A stretch of DNA of 64,000 nucleotides from Massilia pinisoli (GTDB taxonomy: Bacteria; Pseudomonadota; Gammaproteobacteria; Burkholderiales; Burkholderiaceae_D), in contig NZ_JANUGW010000001.1 in the NCBI RefSeq assembly GCF_024753285.1, positions 458,878 to 522,877 of the forward strand. The letters run 5' to 3'. A program made the position numbers and the translations under genes. Positions 54,276-63,989 of this stretch are shown one piece after another; positions within the stretch are counted from its first letter, which is position 1, and every line of letters begins with the position of its first letter. Under the pieces are notes generated by a model, which had not been told where the DNA came from, searched no databases, and worked only from the letters and a program-made list of their open reading frames with translations.

Positions 54276-55865
54276 TCAGATTTCTTCGTACAGCGGCAAC
54301 GTCAGGAACTCGGCGAATTCTTCCGACGTCGACATCTGTTCGAAGATCTGCGCAGCACGGTCATAGGTCGGGCTGTCGCCGTTCGGCGCGGCTGCCTTCG
54401 CGTTCGCCAGCTCTTCCGGAATCATCGCACGCACCATGTCGGCAGTGACCTTGCGGCCGTCTTCCAGCACGCCCTTCGGCGAACGGATCCATTGCCACAC
54501 CTGCGAACGGCTGATCTCGGCGGTGGCCGCATCTTCCATCAGGTTGTGTATCGGCACGCAGCCGTTGCCGGCCAGCCAGGCGCCCAGGTAGTGGATGCCG
54601 ACGTTGATGTTGTAGCGCAAGCCCGCTTCCGTGATCGGGGTCTCCGGACGGAAGTCCAACAGGTCCTTCGCGGTCACCTCAACGTCCGGGCGCTGCTTGT
54701 CGATCTGGTTCGGACGGTCGCCCAGCACCTTCTTGAACTCCGTCATCGCCAGGTCGACGAGGCCCGGGTGCGCGACCCAGCCGCCGTCGTAGCCGTCGGT
54801 GGCGTCGCGTGCCTTGTCGTTGCGCACACCGCCCATCGCAACTTCGTTCTTTTCCGGATCGTTCTTGATCGGGATCAGAGCCGACATGCCGCCGATTGCA
54901 GGAGCGTTACGCTTGTGGCAGGTCTTCAGCAGCAGCAGCGCGTACGCACGCATGAACGGCGCCGTCATCGTGACCTTCGGACGGTCGGCCAGGCAGAAGT
55001 CCTTGTCCAGCTTGAACTTCTTGATGCACGAGAAGATGTAGTCCCAGCGGCCCGCGTTCAGGCCGGCGCTGTGCTCGCGCAGTTCATACAGGATTTCGTC
55101 CATCTCGAACGCGGCGACGATCGTCTCGATCAGCACGGTCGCCTTGATGGTGCCCTGTGGCAGGCCCAGTTCGTTCTGCGTCATGACGAAGATGTCGTTC
55201 CACAGGCGCGCTTCCAGGTGCGATTCCATTTTCGGCAGGTAGAAGTACGGGCCGGCGCCGCGCGCCAGCTGTTCCTTCGCGTTGTGGACCATGAACAGGG
55301 CGAAATCGAAGATGCCGCCCGAGATGCGCTTGCCGTCGACGAGCACGTGCTTCTCGTCAAGGTGCCACCCGCGCGGACGCACGACCAGCGTCGCGACCTT
55401 GTCGTTCAGCTTGTACTGCTTGCCGTTCTGTTCCAGAGAAATCGTCTTGCGCACGGCGTCGCGCATATTGATCTGGCCCGAGATCTGGTTGTCCCAGTTC
55501 GGCGTGTTGGAGTCTTCGAAGTCCGTCATATAGCTGTCGGCACCCGAATTCAGCGCATTGATGACCATCTTGCGCTCGACCGGGCCCGTGATCTCCACGC
55601 GGCGGCATTCCAGCGCCTTCGGGATCGGTGCGATCGTCCAGTCGCCGTTGCGGATGTGCGCCGTTTCGGGCAGGAAGTCCGGGCGCTCGCCGGCGTCCAG
55701 GCGTTTCGCGCGCTCCACGCGGGCGGCCAGCAGTTGCTGGCGGCGTGGCTCGAATTCGCGGCTCAGTTTCGCTACCAGCGCGAGCGCTTCCGGGGTCAGG
55801 ATCTGTTCGTAGCCGGGCTTGATCTCGGCCCGGATTTCCATTCCGGCTGGGGTGGCGATGGTCAT
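54276..55865 (-). CDS. aceB: Malate synthase A (glyoxylate cycle)
   Basis: A 529-aa enzyme condensing glyoxylate and acetyl-CoA to malate. [21 protein letters not shown] with [40 protein letters not shown] (catalytic Arg/Glu region) and [13 protein letters not shown] [20 protein letters not shown] match the A isoform, with the C-terminal Asp in [17 protein letters not shown]. The length is typical (E. coli 533). ATG 55865 has AGGAGAA upstream. It is divergent from a LysR regulator gene. Confidence 0.95.
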   Translation of the reverse strand: MTIATPAGMEIRAEIKPGYEQILTPEALALVAKLSREFEPRRQQLLAARVERAKRLDAGERPDFLPETAHIRNGDWTIAPIPKALECRRVEITGPVERKMVINALNSGADSYMTDFEDSNTPNWDNQISGQINMRDAVRKTISLEQNGKQYKLNDKVATLVVRPRGWHLDEKHVLVDGKRISGGIFDFALFMVHNAKEQLARGAGPYFYLPKMESHLEARLWNDIFVMTQNELGLPQGTIKATVLIETIVAAFEMDEILYELREHSAGLNAGRWDYIFSCIKKFKLDKDFCLADRPKVTMTAPFMRAYALLLLKTCHKRNAPAIGGMSALIPIKNDPEKNEVAMGGVRNDKARDATDGYDGGWVAHPGLVDLAMTEFKKVLGDRPNQIDKQRPDVEVTAKDLLDFRPETPITEAGLRYNINVGIHYLGAWLAGNGCVPIHNLMEDAATAEISRSQVWQWIRSPKGVLEDGRKVTADMVRAMIPEELANAKAAAPNGDSPTYDRAAQIFEQMSTSEEFAEFLTLPLYEEI

Positions 55866-55947
55866 TGCATTCTCCTGTTTAGTATGAAATTCGGCACGCC
55901 GCGGCCGTCTTGGCACAAGCCGCCTTGGCGTTTGATATTGCTTCAAG

Positions 55948-55991
55948 TATATTCACTATTACTCGCCTAAACGAGACAAAAAATATATTCA
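55948..55991. promoter_or_regulatory. aceB/lysR intergenic control region with direct repeats
   Basis: TATATTCA occurs at 55948-55955 and 55984-55991, 36 bp apart, flanking CTCG-N6-CGAG (55962-55975). This AT-rich segment between divergent genes is the likely LysR binding site. Confidence 0.45.
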
Positions 55992-56037
55992 TCTGTGCGT
56001 TTTTGTCACAGATGAGGAGCAGAACTGAGGCTTTCCT

Positions 56038-56955
56038 ATGGACCATTTCCGGCAGATATCAACCTTCGTCGAAGTCATCGCCCGCGGCAGCTTGTCGGCA
56101 GCGGCGCGCGCGGAGGGCATCGCGCCGGCCATGATCGGACGCCGCTTGGATGCGCTGGAAGCGCGGCTGGGCGTCAAGCTCTTACAGCGTACCACGCGCA
56201 AGCTGGCGTTGACGGACGAAGGCGCGGCGTTCCTTGAGGATTGCCAGCGCATCCTTGCGGAACTGGAAGAAGCGGAAGCGGCCGTGTCCGAACGGAGCGC
56301 GCGCGCAACGGGGCACCTCGTCGTGTCGGCACCTGCGGGTTTTGGCCGGCAGCACGTGGCGCCGCTCGTGCCCTCCTTCCTCGCCGAGCACCGCGAAGTG
56401 AGCGTGAACCTGAACCTGTCCGACCGCGTCGTCGACGTCATCGGCGAAGGCGTCGACATCGCAATCCGCATCGCCAGCCTGACGGATTCGAACCTCGTCG
56501 GCGTGAAGCTGGCCGACAACCACCGCGTCGTCGTCGCCACGCCGGGCTACCTGAAGCGCCACGGCACGCCGCAGACCCTTGACGACCTGGCGAAGCACAA
56601 CTGCCTCGCCATCAGCAGCCAGGGCAGCCAGCGGGGCTGGTCGTTCCGCGACCACGGCAAGATCGTCACCATGAAGGTCGGCGGCAATATGGTGTGCAAC
56701 GATGGCGCCGTGTTGCACGACTGGGCCATGGCGGGGCGCGGCCTCGCATGGCGTTCGATGTGGGAAGTCAGTTCGGAAATCGAAGCGGGACTGCTCGTGC
56801 CGGTGCTGGATCAGTATGCGGCGCCCGGCAACGATATCTATGCCGTGTTCGCGCAGCGCCGGCACTTGCCGCTGCGCATACGCGTGTTCGTCGATTTCCT
56901 GCGTCACGCGTATTCCCAGCCGGAATACTGGCGCAAGAATATGACCGCCATATGA
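56038..56955 (+). CDS. LysR-family transcriptional regulator, divergent from aceB
   Basis: A 305-aa LysR-type protein. The N-terminal HTH (FVEVIARGSLSAAARAEGIAPAMIGRRLDALE) and following RTTRKLALTDEGAAFLE are standard; the effector domain begins LVVSAPAGFGRQHVAP. It resembles the CrgA/AaeR-like subgroup. Divergence from aceB suggests it regulates the glyoxylate gene, though this is inference. ATG 56038; a hairpin terminator follows. Confidence 0.88.
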   Translation: MDHFRQISTFVEVIARGSLSAAARAEGIAPAMIGRRLDALEARLGVKLLQRTTRKLALTDEGAAFLEDCQRILAELEEAEAAVSERSARATGHLVVSAPAGFGRQHVAPLVPSFLAEHREVSVNLNLSDRVVDVIGEGVDIAIRIASLTDSNLVGVKLADNHRVVVATPGYLKRHGTPQTLDDLAKHNCLAISSQGSQRGWSFRDHGKIVTMKVGGNMVCNDGAVLHDWAMAGRGLAWRSMWEVSSEIEAGLLVPVLDQYAAPGNDIYAVFAQRRHLPLRIRVFVDFLRHAYSQPEYWRKNMTAI

Positions 56956-56958
56956 AAA

Positions 56959-57037
56959 CCGCCCAGTAAGGCCGGGATCACTCGGCTTTACTGGGCGGCT
57001 GGACAAAAAAAATCCCCGGAGATTCCGAGGATTTTTT
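56959..57037. terminator. Two adjacent terminator hairpins between lysR and cspA
   Basis: The first hairpin (56959-56998) has 11-bp outer arms (CCGCCCAGTAA / TTACTGGGCGG) plus an inner GCCG/CGGC pair. The second (57007-57037) has AAAAAATCC / GGATTTTTT with inner CGGA/TCCG and works in both directions, serving the convergent lysR and cspA genes. Confidence 0.75.
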
Positions 57038-57054
57038 GTCAGACATTCAGCGCA

Positions 57055-57258
57055 TTACAGCGGCTGGATGTTCGAAGCTTGTTTGCCTTTCGGACCGGAG
57101 GTCACGTCGAACGAGACGCGTTGGTTCTCCTGCAGGGACTTGAAGCCCTGGCTCTGAATCGCCGAGAAGTGTGCGAACAGATCTTCGCCGCCTTCGTCCG
57201 GGGTGATGAACCCGAAGCCTTTGGAGTCATTGAACCATTTAACGATGCCAGTTGCCAT
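57055..57258 (-). CDS. cspA: Cold-shock domain protein
   Basis: A 67-aa OB-fold RNA/DNA chaperone. [20 protein letters not shown] contains RNP1 (KGFGFI), DLFAHFSAI contains RNP2, and [19 protein letters not shown] completes the domain. AGGA precedes the ATG by 7 bases. The 294-bp region upstream (57259-57552) is AT-rich, includes GGAC-CGAA-GTCC, and probably forms the long leader typical of cspA mRNAs; I see no other gene in it. Confidence 0.95.
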   Translation of the reverse strand: MATGIVKWFNDSKGFGFITPDEGGEDLFAHFSAIQSQGFKSLQENQRVSFDVTSGPKGKQASNIQPL

Positions 57259-57552
57259 TACAATTTCCTATTTCAGTTGAAGTGGACCGAAGTCCGTTTA
57301 CGATCGTTTGAAGAAGCAAGAAACAAATGACAGACTAACTGCACTGCTACCGCGAATCCAACGATCCCTAATTATACCGAATAAACCCGCACGTATACGG
57401 TTTTCGCAAAATAAAACCGCAGCCCGTAACAATTCCTGCAGTCAATCTTTACGGGCCCTATTTGCATCGGCAGTACGCAAAATATAGGGCATGGACGCAG
57501 ATAAAGTTTGTCCTAAATCAAACGACTTCCGGACAGCGCCTTTGCTCCAGCC

Positions 57553-57927
57553 CTAAGCGTCAATCTCGTCGTTGGGATAGGCGGCCTTTGGGTCGACGAC
57601 GCCCCATGCGACGAACACGTCCAGCTCCGACAGCCACGCTTCCCATTCCTGCGGAGCGACGGCATCGAACGTCGTCAGCACGCGCAGCCGCTGTTCGAGC
57701 ACGCGCGCCTGCTGGCCGAGGATGCGGAAGCCGAACGTCGCCGAGGAGCCGGCCATCGTGTGCAGCACGGCATGCAGCTGCTCGATCAATGCGGGCGGCG
57801 GGTGCTGGACGTCGAACGCGTCACGCACGGCCGCCAGGCGCCCGAGCGTCTGCGGCAGGCTGGCCGCGAACTTGTCGTTCAGCTCCGCGAGGCGCGCGAA
57901 GAAATCGGCATCCGCACTCGCGCTCAT
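57553..57927 (-). CDS. Hpt-domain phosphotransfer protein
   Basis: A 124-aa four-helix Hpt protein. LIEQLHAVLHTMAGSSATFGF contains the phosphoacceptor His in H-x-x-x-G-S-S (LHTMAGSS). It would relay phosphate between a hybrid kinase and a response regulator; no kinase is adjacent. It starts 10 bp after the upp stop on the same strand and may be co-transcribed with it. Confidence 0.8.
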   Translation of the reverse strand: MSASADADFFARLAELNDKFAASLPQTLGRLAAVRDAFDVQHPPPALIEQLHAVLHTMAGSSATFGFRILGQQARVLEQRLRVLTTFDAVAPQEWEAWLSELDVFVAWGVVDPKAAYPNDEIDA

Positions 57928-57937
57928 TTGGAGCCGC

Positions 57938-58588
57938 TCATTTGGTACCAAAAATACGGTCGCCGGCATCGCCCAGGCCCGGCACGATATAAGCGTGGTC
58001 GTTCAGGTGGCTGTCGAGCGAGGCGACGTACAGCTTCACGTCCGGATGGGCCTTGTGAAACACCTCGACGCCTTCCGGTGCCGCGACGAGCGCGAGGAAG
58101 ATGATCTGGTCGCCCGTCACGCCGCGCTTCTTCAGCACGTCGACGGCGTACACGGCCGAGTTGCCCGTCGCAACCATCGGATCGCACAGGATGAACGTGC
58201 GCTCGGCCGTGTCCGGCAGGCGCACGAGGTATTCGACGGGCAGGTGCGTCTCCGGGTCGCGGAACACGCCGATGTGGCCGACCCTGGCCGACGGCACCAG
58301 TTCCAGCAGCCCGTCGCTCATGCCGACTCCCGCGCGCAGGATCGGCACGATGGCCAGCTTCTTGCCCGCGATGACGGGCGCATCGACCGTCATCAGCGGC
58401 GTGTCGATGGTCCGCGTCGTCAGCGGCAGGTCGCGCGTGATCTCGTAACCCATCAGCAGCGTGATCTCGCGCAGCAGTTCGCGGAACGTGCGCGTGGACG
58501 TGCCGCGGTCGCGCATGTGCGACAGCTTGTGCTGGATCAGCGGGTGGTTCAGGATGAACAGGTTCGGGAAGCGCGGGTTGGTTTGCAT
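57938..58588 (-). CDS. upp: Uracil phosphoribosyltransferase
   Basis: A 216-aa pyrimidine-salvage enzyme making UMP from uracil and [57 protein letters not shown] (PRPP loop) and [18 protein letters not shown] (uracil-binding) are all conserved. The length is normal (E. coli 208). It is followed closely by the Hpt gene. Confidence 0.96.
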   Translation of the reverse strand: MQTNPRFPNLFILNHPLIQHKLSHMRDRGTSTRTFRELLREITLLMGYEITRDLPLTTRTIDTPLMTVDAPVIAGKKLAIVPILRAGVGMSDGLLELVPSARVGHIGVFRDPETHLPVEYLVRLPDTAERTFILCDPMVATGNSAVYAVDVLKKRGVTGDQIIFLALVAAPEGVEVFHKAHPDVKLYVASLDSHLNDHAYIVPGLGDAGDRIFGTK

Positions 58589-58718
58589 AGTTAAGAATGA
58601 AGCAGAATCAAACGGCGGCGATCACTCGTGATGACGGCCTGGTTGTCGGTAAATGGCGAACATTATCCCAGCCATGCGCCCGTTTGTCCCGTCCTTTGTC
58701 GAAGTTTTATCATTGCCT

Positions 58719-60425
58719 TCATTCAATGAGCGCGCGGGCGAGGATGGCGGCGCTGTCGACGCCTTCCGGCAGCCGTCCGAACGCGCCGCCCACGTCCACC
58801 GCGATGCGCGACGCGACGAACGCATCGGCGACGAAGGCCGGCGCATGGCGCAGCAGCAGGCCGGCCTGCACCGCGACGACGATGTGCTCGGCGAGGCGGC
58901 GCGCACCGAATTCGCCGGCCGCGAGCGTCCCGAGGCCGTCCAGCAGGCGCGCGCAATATGCGTCGAAGCGGGCGTCGCGCCCGGATGCCAGCGCCAGCTC
59001 GGCCGCCAGCGCGTCGCGCGGCTCCGGCCCCTTCGCGGCAGCGCGCAGCACGTCCAGGCACATCACGTTGCCGGAACCTTCCCAGATCGAGTTGACGGGG
59101 AATTCGCGGTACAGGCGCGCCAGCGGGCCATCCTCGACGTAGCCGTTTCCGCCCATGACTTCCATCGCCTCGGCGCCAAACGCGGGGCCGCGCTTGCACA
59201 GCCAGTACTTGCCGGCCGGCGTCAGGATGCGTCCCAGCGCGGCCTCGCGCGGATCGGCCGCGCCATCCGGCCCCACGTCGAAGCAGCGGGCGAGGCGCAG
59301 CGCGAACGCCGTCGCCGCCTCCGATTCCAGCGCGAGGTCGGCCAGCACGTTCTGCATCAGGGGCTGCTCGGCCAGCCGCCGGCCGAACGCGTTACGTGCG
59401 CGCGCATGATGCAGCGCATGGCACAGCGCGGCGCGCATGATGCCGGCCGAGCCCAGCACGCAATCGAGGCGAGTGTGGCTCCCCATCTCGAGGATCGTCG
59501 GGATGCCGCGCCCTTCCTTGCCGATCATCCAGCCGACGGCATCGCAGAACTCGACTTCGGACGACGCGTTCGACTTGTTGCCCACCTTGTTCTTCAGGCG
59601 CTGCACGCGGATCGCGTTGCGGCTGCCGTCGGGCAGGTAGCGCGGGACGAAGAAGCAGGAGAGGCCGCGCGCCGCTTCGCCCGCGCTGCCGCCCTCGTCG
59701 GCCTGCGCCAGCACGAGGTGCGCATCCGACTGGGGCGTCGAGAAAAACCATTTGTGGCCGACGAGGCTCCACGCGTCGCGCCATTCCGCGCCGAAACGCT
59801 GTTCGGCAACGGCGTGGTTCATCGGCGTCGCTCGCGTCGTGTTCGCGCGCACGTCGGTACCGCCCTGCTTCTCCGTCATGCCCATGCCGACGAGCGCCCC
59901 ACGCTTCTGCTCGACGGGCAGCGAGCGCGGATCGTAGTGGCGTGCAAGGATCTTCGGCAACCAGTGCGCCGCGATGCCCGGATGCTGACGCAGCGCCGGC
60001 ACGGATGCATACGTCATCGTGACGGGACACTGCGAGCCGTTTTCCACTTGGCCGAACAGCAGATAGGCGGCCGCGCGCGCGACCTGGGCGCCGGGACGCG
60101 GCGCTTCCCACGGCAGCGAGTGCGCGCCGTTCTCGATCAACAGCCGCATCAACTCGTGCCACGCGGGGTGGAATTCGATCTCGTCCACGCGGTGGCCGGT
60201 GCGGTCGAAGTTCACGAGGCGCGGCGGGAACTCGTTGGCCAGGCGCCCCAGGTCGAGCACGTCCGCACTGCCCAGCAGCGCGCCCAGCCGTTCCAGGTCG
60301 GCGCGCGCCCAGCCGCCGCCCTCGCGTTCCACACTCTCGACGAGCGCGGGATCGCAGCGGAACAGGTCGACATCGCCGAACGGCGGCGCCTGGTTGAAGA
60401 CCTCGTGGGTATCGAATCGGTTCAT
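58719..60425 (-). CDS. aidB: AidB-like acyl-CoA dehydrogenase-family protein
   Basis: A 568-aa protein of the AidB/isovaleryl-CoA-dehydrogenase-like clade, longer than classical ACADs because of N- and C-terminal extensions. GMGMTEKQGGTDVRANTT, GHKWFFSTPQSDAHLVLAQ, GNGYVEDGPLARLYREFPVNSIWEGSGNVMCLDVLRA match AidB, an alkylation-response flavoprotein that binds DNA in E. coli. ATG 60425 has AGGAGA upstream. No ada-type gene is adjacent, so its role in damage response here is not established. Confidence 0.88.
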   Translation of the reverse strand: MNRFDTHEVFNQAPPFGDVDLFRCDPALVESVEREGGGWARADLERLGALLGSADVLDLGRLANEFPPRLVNFDRTGHRVDEIEFHPAWHELMRLLIENGAHSLPWEAPRPGAQVARAAAYLLFGQVENGSQCPVTMTYASVPALRQHPGIAAHWLPKILARHYDPRSLPVEQKRGALVGMGMTEKQGGTDVRANTTRATPMNHAVAEQRFGAEWRDAWSLVGHKWFFSTPQSDAHLVLAQADEGGSAGEAARGLSCFFVPRYLPDGSRNAIRVQRLKNKVGNKSNASSEVEFCDAVGWMIGKEGRGIPTILEMGSHTRLDCVLGSAGIMRAALCHALHHARARNAFGRRLAEQPLMQNVLADLALESEAATAFALRLARCFDVGPDGAADPREAALGRILTPAGKYWLCKRGPAFGAEAMEVMGGNGYVEDGPLARLYREFPVNSIWEGSGNVMCLDVLRAAAKGPEPRDALAAELALASGRDARFDAYCARLLDGLGTLAAGEFGARRLAEHIVVAVQAGLLLRHAPAFVADAFVASRIAVDVGGAFGRLPEGVDSAAILARALIE

Positions 60426-60765
60426 GGCATCGTCTCCTGTGGCGGTGTCGGGATGATTGTTGCAGCTGAGCATCAGCGCCCCGCTACGAATGTTTCCTCT
60501 TTAAACTGCATCGGCGACAATAACCTTTCGAGCCGCCGCACCACGTTATCGGTTAAACAACGAGGCTAGCCTAAAGCCTTGTGCCGGGCAAGCGCGACCC
60601 GCGTGACGTGGGAACTGCGGCGTATCAAGCAAGGGCAGAAAGATGCCGGGCATTGTGTATTTCAGTGCCGATTGGAATCTTTCGGTGATACATTGCTTGT
60701 TGTTTTGGTACACTCCGGCATGACCCAGGCAGGTTCTGCCAAACGAGAAAGCAGATATTTCGACG
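60426..60765. other. 340-bp non-coding stretch between divergent aidB and GGDEF-EAL genes
   Basis: The region contains two promoter zones, one near each gene. TTTGGTACACTCCGGCATG near 60705-60723 and AT-rich DNA at 60485-60560 are notable. A small open frame at 60579 overlaps the next gene in another frame and lacks coding character. Otherwise I see nothing specific. Confidence 0.5.
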
Positions 60766-62499
60766 ATGCGCGCCAGTTCATCCGCAGTAACGAACGATCC
60801 GCGCCATGCGGCGCCGGCAGCGAGTCCGGACGGCTACATGGAAGCGGTGGGCGACGTCGCGTTCCGTCTCGATCGCGCCGGCATGATCCGTCATGCCAGC
60901 CAGCGCGCCGAGCGCGCGTTCGGCACGCACGCGCTGGCCGGCTCCGTATTGACGAGCCACGCCGTCGACGTCGACCAGCCCGCGCTGCGCAACGCTCTCA
61001 TTGACGCCGGGACGGCGAGCGACCCCGTACTCGTCGAAGTGCGGCTGCGCTGCGCCGGCCGCGACACTTGGTACGAATTGCGCATCGGCGGCCTTCCCGG
61101 CGGCGATGAACTGCTGGCCGTCGGCCGCGACATGTCGGCCCAGCGCGCGACCGAGCAGCGCCTGCGCCACATGGCGACGCACGACGCGCTGACGGAACTG
61201 CCGAACCGCCTGCTGCTGTCCGACCGCATCCGCATGGTGATCGCCAATGCGCGCCGCTCGGGCCAGGGCTTCTGCGTGGCGACCATCGGCCTGGACGGCT
61301 TCAAGAAAGTCAACGACGGCCTCGGCCACCCGGTCGGCGACGCCGTGCTGCGCCTGGCCGCCGTCCGGCTGCGCAAGACCTTGCGCGACAGCGACACACT
61401 GGCGCGCGTCGGCGGTGACGAATTCGTCGCCGTGCTGCCGGGCACGTTCACGCCGGACCAGATCAAGCTCGTGAGCGGCCGCCTGCTGGCGGCGCTGCAG
61501 TCGCCGTTCGAGATCGACGGCCATACGGTGTACCTGGGCGCCTCCGTCGGCGTGTCGATCTACCCGGACCACGCCGAGGACGAGATCCGCCTGATCGCAC
61601 TGGCCGACGCCGCCATGGGCCGCGCCAAGGAGACGGGCAAGGGCCGCACCGTCGTCTACAGCATGCGCGAAAGCGGTCCGCCGCAGCACGACATCTCGCT
61701 CGAGGCCGCGATGTTCCACGCGGTGCGCGAAGGCGAGTTCCTGCTGTACTACCAGCCCATCGTGTCGAGCCGCACGCGCCGCATCGAAGGCTTCGAGACC
61801 TTGATGCGCTGGAAGCATCCGACGCTGGGCATGGTGCCGCCCGTGCGCTTCATCCCGATCGCCGAAACGAACGGCCTCATCAACCTCCTGGGCGCTTGGG
61901 CGCTGAAGGCGGCGCTCGTGCAGCTGCGCCAGTTCGAGGAAGTCGCGAAGCGCGACCTGTACATCTCCGTCAACATCAGCCCGCGCCAGTTCCGCAACGA
62001 CCGCTTCCTGAACGTACTGGACGACGCGCTCGGCTTCTCCGGCGCACCCGGCGAGAAACTCGTGCTGGAGATCACGGAAGGCACGCTGATGATCGACCCG
62101 ATCCACGCGGAGGCCATCCTTACCAAGATGGCCGAGCGCCATGCGCGCATCGCGATCGACGACTTCGGCACCGGCTATTCGAGCCTCGCGTACCTGAAGC
62201 GTTTCCCGATCTCCGTGCTGAAGATCGACCGCGCCTTCATCAAGGACCTGCCCGCCTCGACGAAGGACGGCGCGATCTGCAATGCCGTGCTCGACCTGGC
62301 CAAGCACCTCGGCCTGTCCGTCGTGGCCGAAGGCGTCGAGACGGAAGAACAACTGACCTACGTCGAGTCGCGCGGATGCGACTACGTACAAGGCTACCTG
62401 ACCGGCAAGCCCATGCCGGCCCACGTGGCCATGGCCGCGCTGAAGGAAAACCTGTACACGGCACTGCTGCCGGACGAACTACGGGCGGGCCTCATATGA
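60766..62499 (+). CDS. GGDEF-EAL cyclic-di-GMP protein with PAS-like N-terminus
   Basis: A 577-aa protein. A PAS-like region (25-120) is followed by GGDEF (about 135-295) and EAL (about 310-560). The GGDEF motif is intact (RVGGDEFVAV), but the first metal-binding Asp of the D-x-D-x-F-K motif is Gly (TIGLDGFKK, Gly175), so cyclase activity is doubtful. The EAL domain has ETLMRW, NISPRQF, LEITE, IDDFGTGYSSL, LKIDRAFI, VAEGVET and QGYLTGKP, i.e. all catalytic residues, so it should hydrolyse c-di-GMP. The next gene overlaps by 4 bp. The ATG at 60766 has a weak ribosome-binding site; ATG 60838 is a shorter alternative. Confidence 0.88.
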   Translation: MRASSSAVTNDPRHAAPAASPDGYMEAVGDVAFRLDRAGMIRHASQRAERAFGTHALAGSVLTSHAVDVDQPALRNALIDAGTASDPVLVEVRLRCAGRDTWYELRIGGLPGGDELLAVGRDMSAQRATEQRLRHMATHDALTELPNRLLLSDRIRMVIANARRSGQGFCVATIGLDGFKKVNDGLGHPVGDAVLRLAAVRLRKTLRDSDTLARVGGDEFVAVLPGTFTPDQIKLVSGRLLAALQSPFEIDGHTVYLGASVGVSIYPDHAEDEIRLIALADAAMGRAKETGKGRTVVYSMRESGPPQHDISLEAAMFHAVREGEFLLYYQPIVSSRTRRIEGFETLMRWKHPTLGMVPPVRFIPIAETNGLINLLGAWALKAALVQLRQFEEVAKRDLYISVNISPRQFRNDRFLNVLDDALGFSGAPGEKLVLEITEGTLMIDPIHAEAILTKMAERHARIAIDDFGTGYSSLAYLKRFPISVLKIDRAFIKDLPASTKDGAICNAVLDLAKHLGLSVVAEGVETEEQLTYVESRGCDYVQGYLTGKPMPAHVAMAALKENLYTALLPDELRAGLI

Positions 62500-63989
62500 A
62501 CCAGACTGTCACCATCGAACGATCGCCGCAAGCGGACGCCACCCTCGCCCTGCTGTGGGAGCGCATTCGCCGCCGCGGCGACATGCCCGGCTTCACGAAA
62601 GCGATCAACGCCATCCTCGCCTCCATGCGCGGCGAGGACGAGCGCGACTTTTCCATGACGGAGACCGTGCTCTCCGACCCCGTGCTCACGCAAAAGGTGC
62701 TGCGCCTCGCGAACAGCGGCATGTATTCCGCGTTCGGCCAGCGCATCAACACGGTGTCGAAGGCGATCCTCGTGCTGGGCACGGAAGCCATCGGTCACCT
62801 GGCGCTGGGCCTCAAACTGATCGAGGAACTGAGCAAATCCACGCCCGATTCGCTGCAGGCCCACATCGAGATGGAAAAGGCCGTGCTGGCCGGGATGGTC
62901 GCGCACCAGGTCGCGAACGAGGCCGCGTCGCGCGATCCGGAAGAAGCCGTCGTGTGCTCGATCCTCCATTCGCTGGGCCGCATGATGGTCACGTTCTACC
63001 TGCCCGAGCACTGGACCTTGATGCAGCAGGCCGTGGGCGGGGACGACATCGATACGGTGTCCGTCGCGCAGCTCGGCCTGTCGCTCGAACAGATCGGCCG
63101 CGCGACGGCGGAACACTGGGGCCTGCCGCACAACCTGATCGCCGGTATGCGCCGCGTGCAGCCGGGCGAACGGGGCGCCGACTTCGGCCACGACGACTGG
63201 CTCGCGGCCCTCGGCACCATGTCGGCCCAGTGCGCGGACAGCCTATGGCATGGCGACGAAACGGGCGCCGAGCGGGTGAAGGCGCTGGCCGCGGGCTTTG
63301 CCCCGCTGCTCGGCATCGACCCCGCGAACATCGTCGGCGCCATCGAGAAGGCCAAGGTCGAAGCGGCGGCCGACCTGTCGATCGCACCGCTCGCGAACCC
63401 GCCCGAGAAGCGCGCCCGCGCCGCCGCCGTCACGCGCATGCGCGAGGCCGGCAACAAGATCCTCATGAGCGGCGTGGCCGACATGCGCGACGCCGCCGCC
63501 ACCGCCACGGCGGGCCAGATGGTGTCGATGGCCATCGAGACCGCGTACCACGGCCTGTCGTTTACGCGCGCCTTCGGCTTCCTGCGCAACCGCCGCGACG
63601 GCCGCTACACGGCCAAGATCGGCCTCGGCGACAATGCCAAGACCCTCGTCCCGAAGCTCGCGTTCGACGACGCGTACGAGCCGAACGTCTTCTTCGCGGC
63701 CCTGGGCAGCGACCGCGTGATCTTCATCGAGAACGCGCGCGACCCGAAATTCTCCAGCAAGCTGCCGCCCTGGTGGAAAGGGTCGCTGGCGGAAGCGCGC
63801 TGCTTCGTCATCATCCCGCTGTGCACGCACGGCGAGCCCGTCGGCTTCATCTACGGCGACTGGGACGACAGGTTCCCGTCCGTGTACCTGAGCCAGACCG
63901 AGTTTACGCTGCTCAATGACTTGCGCGGCCTCGTCGTGAAAAGCGTCGAGCGGCGCCAACCCGTGGAAGCGGTGGCCGGCCGGGCCTGA
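62496..63989 (+). CDS. HDOD-domain protein with C-terminal GAF-like domain
   Basis: A 497-aa cytoplasmic protein. Residues about 20-220 form an HDOD domain (MTETVLSDPVLTQKVLRLANSG, VSKAILVLGTEAIGHLALGL, VVCSILHSLGRMMVTFYLP), an HD-like fold usually without metal ligands that acts in signalling. The C-terminal part (about 330-485) resembles a GAF domain (GLGDNAKTLVPKLAFDD, VIIPLCTHGEPVGFIYGDW). It starts at ATG 62496, which overlaps the EAL gene stop (ATGA), so the two are translationally coupled and probably act in one c-di-GMP pathway (inference). Confidence 0.86.
   Translation: MNQTVTIERSPQADATLALLWERIRRRGDMPGFTKAINAILASMRGEDERDFSMTETVLSDPVLTQKVLRLANSGMYSAFGQRINTVSKAILVLGTEAIGHLALGLKLIEELSKSTPDSLQAHIEMEKAVLAGMVAHQVANEAASRDPEEAVVCSILHSLGRMMVTFYLPEHWTLMQQAVGGDDIDTVSVAQLGLSLEQIGRATAEHWGLPHNLIAGMRRVQPGERGADFGHDDWLAALGTMSAQCADSLWHGDETGAERVKALAAGFAPLLGIDPANIVGAIEKAKVEAAADLSIAPLANPPEKRARAAAVTRMREAGNKILMSGVADMRDAAATATAGQMVSMAIETAYHGLSFTRAFGFLRNRRDGRYTAKIGLGDNAKTLVPKLAFDDAYEPNVFFAALGSDRVIFIENARDPKFSSKLPPWWKGSLAEARCFVIIPLCTHGEPVGFIYGDWDDRFPSVYLSQTEFTLLNDLRGLVVKSVERRQPVEAVAGRA

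Noticed and set aside
60579..61004. Small open frame upstream of and overlapping the GGDEF-EAL gene
   Set aside because: It has no ribosome-binding site and overlaps the PAS region in another frame; the translation is not protein-like.
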